Shown: piece after piece, positions 5,123 to 6,587 of the stretch
Layout of the letters: each line of letters begins with the position of its first letter
Numbering within the stretch: the stretch's first letter is position 1
NCBI GenBank assembly: GCA_035352715.1
Contig: DAOPYE010000119.1
Span: 1 to 6,587 of the forward strand
Source of the DNA: DAOPYE01 sp035352715
Lineage (GTDB): Bacteria > Acidobacteriota > Holophagae > Holophagales > Holophagaceae
Direction: 5' to 3'
Length of the DNA stretch: 6,587 bases
The notes under the pieces: model-generated
Seen by the model: the letters and a program-made list of their open reading frames with translations, nothing else
Told to the model about the DNA's origin: nothing
Database searches by the model: none
Made by a program: the position numbers and the translations under genes

Positions 5123-6436
5123 CTATTCAACAACCTCCAGCAGCCAGGGAAGCTCCGTCACCGGCGCGTCCGATAGCGAGATGGTCGACTGGAAGGCCGC
5201 CACGTCGACCTCCTGCGGGCGGTTGGTGTGGACGATGAGCATGGGCTCACCCACGCGCACGGCCTGACCGAGGCGCACCCCCACGCGAATGCCCGCCCCT
5301 AGATCCAGCGCATCGCCCAACTGCCTGCGGCCCGCGCCATGCTCCATGGCCAGGATCCCCATGGAACGACTGTCCATGGATGCGACGAAGCCCGCGCGCG
5401 GCGCCGGAATCTCAATCCGGTGCGCCGCCTGGGGCAGTCGCGAAGGATCGTCCACCACAGCCACATCGCCACCGTTGAACGCCACGAAATCCCGGAAGGC
5501 CTCGAACGCCGAGCCATCGGCGATGACAGCGTGAACCCGCTTCAGCGCTTCGCCCAGCGAGGCCGCGGCCCCGCCCAGCACCAGCATCTCCGCCGCCAGG
5601 CGAAAGCTCATGTCCGCCAGCTCGCCATCCCCGTGCTGACCTTTAAGGATCTCGATGGATTCCTGCACCTCCAGCGCGTTGCCGATGGCCCATCCCAGGG
5701 GTTCCTCCATGCGCGTGACCAGCGCCTTCATGCGCATGCCGTGGGCCTTCCCCACGTCCACCATGGAGCGCGCCAGGGCCAGCGCGTCCGCTTGCGTCTT
5801 CATGAACGCGCCCTCGCCGCACTTCACGTCCAGCACCAGCGCGTCCGCGCCCCCCGCGAGCTTCTTGGACATGATGCTGGCGGTGATGAGCGGAATACTT
5901 TCGACAGTGGCTGTCACATCGCGCAGCGCATAGAGCTTGCGATCCGCTGGGCACACATCCGGCGTCTGCGCCGAATTGGCGAAGCCCGTGCGCACCAGGC
6001 TTTCGCGAAACGCGTCCGCGCTCAGTTCGAGCTTCAATCCGGGAACGGACGAGAGCTTGTCCACCGTCCCGCCCGTATGGCCCAAGCCACGACCGCTGAA
6101 CATCGAACAGGTCAGGCGCGACGCGCGGCCGCACGCCGCCACGATGGGCCCCAGAATCAGCGTCGTCTTGTCCCCAACGCCGCCCGTGCTGTGCTTATCC
6201 ACCTTGAGGCCGGGCACCGGGGAAAGATCCATGCGAGCGCCCGAATCGCGCATGGCCAGCGTCAGATCCAGCGTCTCCCGCGCATCCATTCCGCGCCAGC
6301 AAATGGCCATCAGCAGCGCCGCGCTTTGCTCCAGTGGGATGCTGCCCTCCGTCACCCCCTGGATCCAGAAAGCGATCTCCTCGCCGCTCAGCGCCCGCCC
6401 CATCTTTTTCGAATAGATCAGATCGTAGATGCGCAT
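5123..6436 (-). CDS. deoA: Pyrimidine-nucleoside / thymidine phosphorylase
   Basis: This 437-residue cytoplasmic enzyme should split thymidine, deoxyuridine or uridine with phosphate into base and (deoxy)ribose-1-phosphate, in pyrimidine salvage. All domains are present: an N-terminal helical part (MRIYDLIYSKKMGR), the phosphate loop KHSTGGVGDK (81-90), the family signature SGRGLGHTGGTVDK (114-127), pyrimidine-contacting R172, S187 and K191 (in LRDVTATVES and ITASIMSKK), and the C-terminal alpha/beta domain from about 340 (PAPRAGFVASMD). The length equals the family norm. The residue after DKL in the signature is Ser129, where Glu is usual. Upstream in-frame codons run to 6502, but the ATG at 6436 is chosen because GGAG lies 5 nt ahead and MRIYDLI matches family N-termini. 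Thymidine versus broader pyrimidine specificity cannot be settled, and the length and N-terminus lean to the pyrimidine-nucleoside type. It is convergent with the radical SAM gene (5-bp gap) and divergent from the tRNA. Confidence 0.94.
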   Translation of the reverse strand: MRIYDLIYSKKMGRALSGEEIAFWIQGVTEGSIPLEQSAALLMAICWRGMDARETLDLTLAMRDSGARMDLSPVPGLKVDKHSTGGVGDKTTLILGPIVAACGRASRLTCSMFSGRGLGHTGGTVDKLSSVPGLKLELSADAFRESLVRTGFANSAQTPDVCPADRKLYALRDVTATVESIPLITASIMSKKLAGGADALVLDVKCGEGAFMKTQADALALARSMVDVGKAHGMRMKALVTRMEEPLGWAIGNALEVQESIEILKGQHGDGELADMSFRLAAEMLVLGGAAASLGEALKRVHAVIADGSAFEAFRDFVAFNGGDVAVVDDPSRLPQAAHRIEIPAPRAGFVASMDSRSMGILAMEHGAGRRQLGDALDLGAGIRVGVRLGQAVRVGEPMLIVHTNRPQEVDVAAFQSTISLSDAPVTELPWLLEVVE

Positions 6437-6441
6437 GAAAA

Positions 6442-6447
6442 CTCCAA
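6442..6447 (-). promoter_or_regulatory. Ribosome binding site fixing the phosphorylase start
   Basis: Minus-strand TTGGAG ends 5 nt before the ATG at 6436. The longer frame beginning at 6502 would add 22 residues not found at family N-termini. Confidence 0.7.
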
Positions 6448-6515
6448 GTTCGGGAACCAGCATAGCCAAAGCCCCCCGCCCCCATTCGCCCCGATCCCCC
6501 AAGGCCGCCCAAGTT

Positions 6516-6524
6516 TGATATGCT
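6516..6524 (+). promoter_or_regulatory. Possible extended -10 element of the tRNA-Pro promoter
   Basis: TGATATGCT fits an extended -10 (TGnTATnnT) and would start transcription about five bases before the tRNA. No matching -35 was found at the usual distance. The site lies in a small inverted repeat, TTGAT (6515-6519) and ATCAA (6526-6530), which may be chance. Confidence 0.35.
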
Positions 6525-6535
6525 CATCAACTCGT

Positions 6536-6587
6536 CGGGGCGTGGCGCAGCCTGGTAGCGCATCTGCTTTGGGAGCAGAGGGTCGAA
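6536..6587 (+). tRNA. tRNA-Pro (anticodon UGG), 3' part beyond the window
   Basis: The first 52 bases of a proline tRNA. The 5' acceptor strand CGGGGCG (6536-6542) is followed by TG, a D-arm with stem GCGC/GCGC (6545-6548 and 6557-6560) and loop AGCCTGGTA, then an anticodon stem TCTGC (6563-6567) with GCAGA (6575-6579) around the loop TTTGGGA. The anticodon TGG is at 6570-6572. The unusual 5' C and the GCGCAGC-TGGTAGCGCA D-arm match bacterial tRNA-Pro. The variable loop is reached; the T-arm, 3' acceptor strand and any encoded CCA fall past the end of the window. It decodes CCA and, with wobble, other CCN codons. Confidence 0.93.

Noticed and set aside
5099..5164. CCGGTGA / TCACCGG inverted pair across the convergent gene ends as a terminator
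   Set aside because: The arms are only 7 bp, about 50 nt apart, inside coding sequence and without a T run, so chance is likely in GC-rich DNA.
5937..6416. 159-codon open frame on the plus strand
   Set aside because: It is antisense to the conserved catalytic part of the phosphorylase and has no Shine-Dalgarno or family features.
1..6587. CRISPR array, phage genes, toxin-antitoxin or other defence system
   Set aside because: No regularly spaced repeats, phage-type genes or small paired frames with ribosome binding sites were found; all sizeable genes are otherwise explained.

Overview
The window is GC-rich bacterial chromosome. It holds the end of a GspE/PulE-type secretion or pilus ATPase, a PstS-like periplasmic binding protein gene split by an insertion sequence, a secreted FGE-sulfatase-fold protein, a B12-binding-type radical SAM protein, a pyrimidine-nucleoside (thymidine) phosphorylase and the first part of a tRNA-Pro(UGG) gene. 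Signal peptides, Shine-Dalgarno sites and the type II/IV ATPase point to a Gram-negative-like bacterium. The gene mix and protein style suggest an Acidobacteriota (Holophaga/Geothrix-like) or deltaproteobacterial relative, but this is an impression and not a demonstrated placement.

Layout. 1-497 (+) is the C-terminal part of the ATPase. 511-543 is a 9-bp-stem hairpin between that gene and the convergent PstS-like gene. 569-2571 (-) is the PstS-like gene, broken by an IS1595-family element whose limits can be read exactly: element 1297-2343 (1047 bp), perfect 12-bp terminal inverted repeats that continue imperfectly, and a perfect 8-bp target duplication AAATTCTT at 1289-1296 and 2344-2351. 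Removing the element and one duplication copy restores an uninterrupted 315-residue reading frame, so the insertion looks recent. 2736-3533 (+) is the FGE-fold protein, divergent from the PstS-like gene across a 164-bp region with repeat structure. 3621-5117 (+) is the radical SAM protein, preceded by a tight hairpin. 5123-6436 (-) is the phosphorylase, convergent with the radical SAM gene across only 5 bp. 6536-6587 (+) is the truncated tRNA-Pro, divergent from the phosphorylase.

How the genes relate. No single operon or pathway covers the window. The phosphorylase and the tRNA are housekeeping functions. The PstS-like and FGE-like proteins are both exported and share a divergent intergenic region, so joint regulation is possible but unproven. 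The PstS-like gene has no adjacent pstC/A/B, so it was probably an orphan binding protein even before it was broken. I see no CRISPR array, phage module or defence system. The firmest unusual points are the fully resolved IS insertion, the loss of both catalytic cysteines in the FGE-fold protein, and the unassigned radical SAM protein without a canonical cobalamin-ligand motif.
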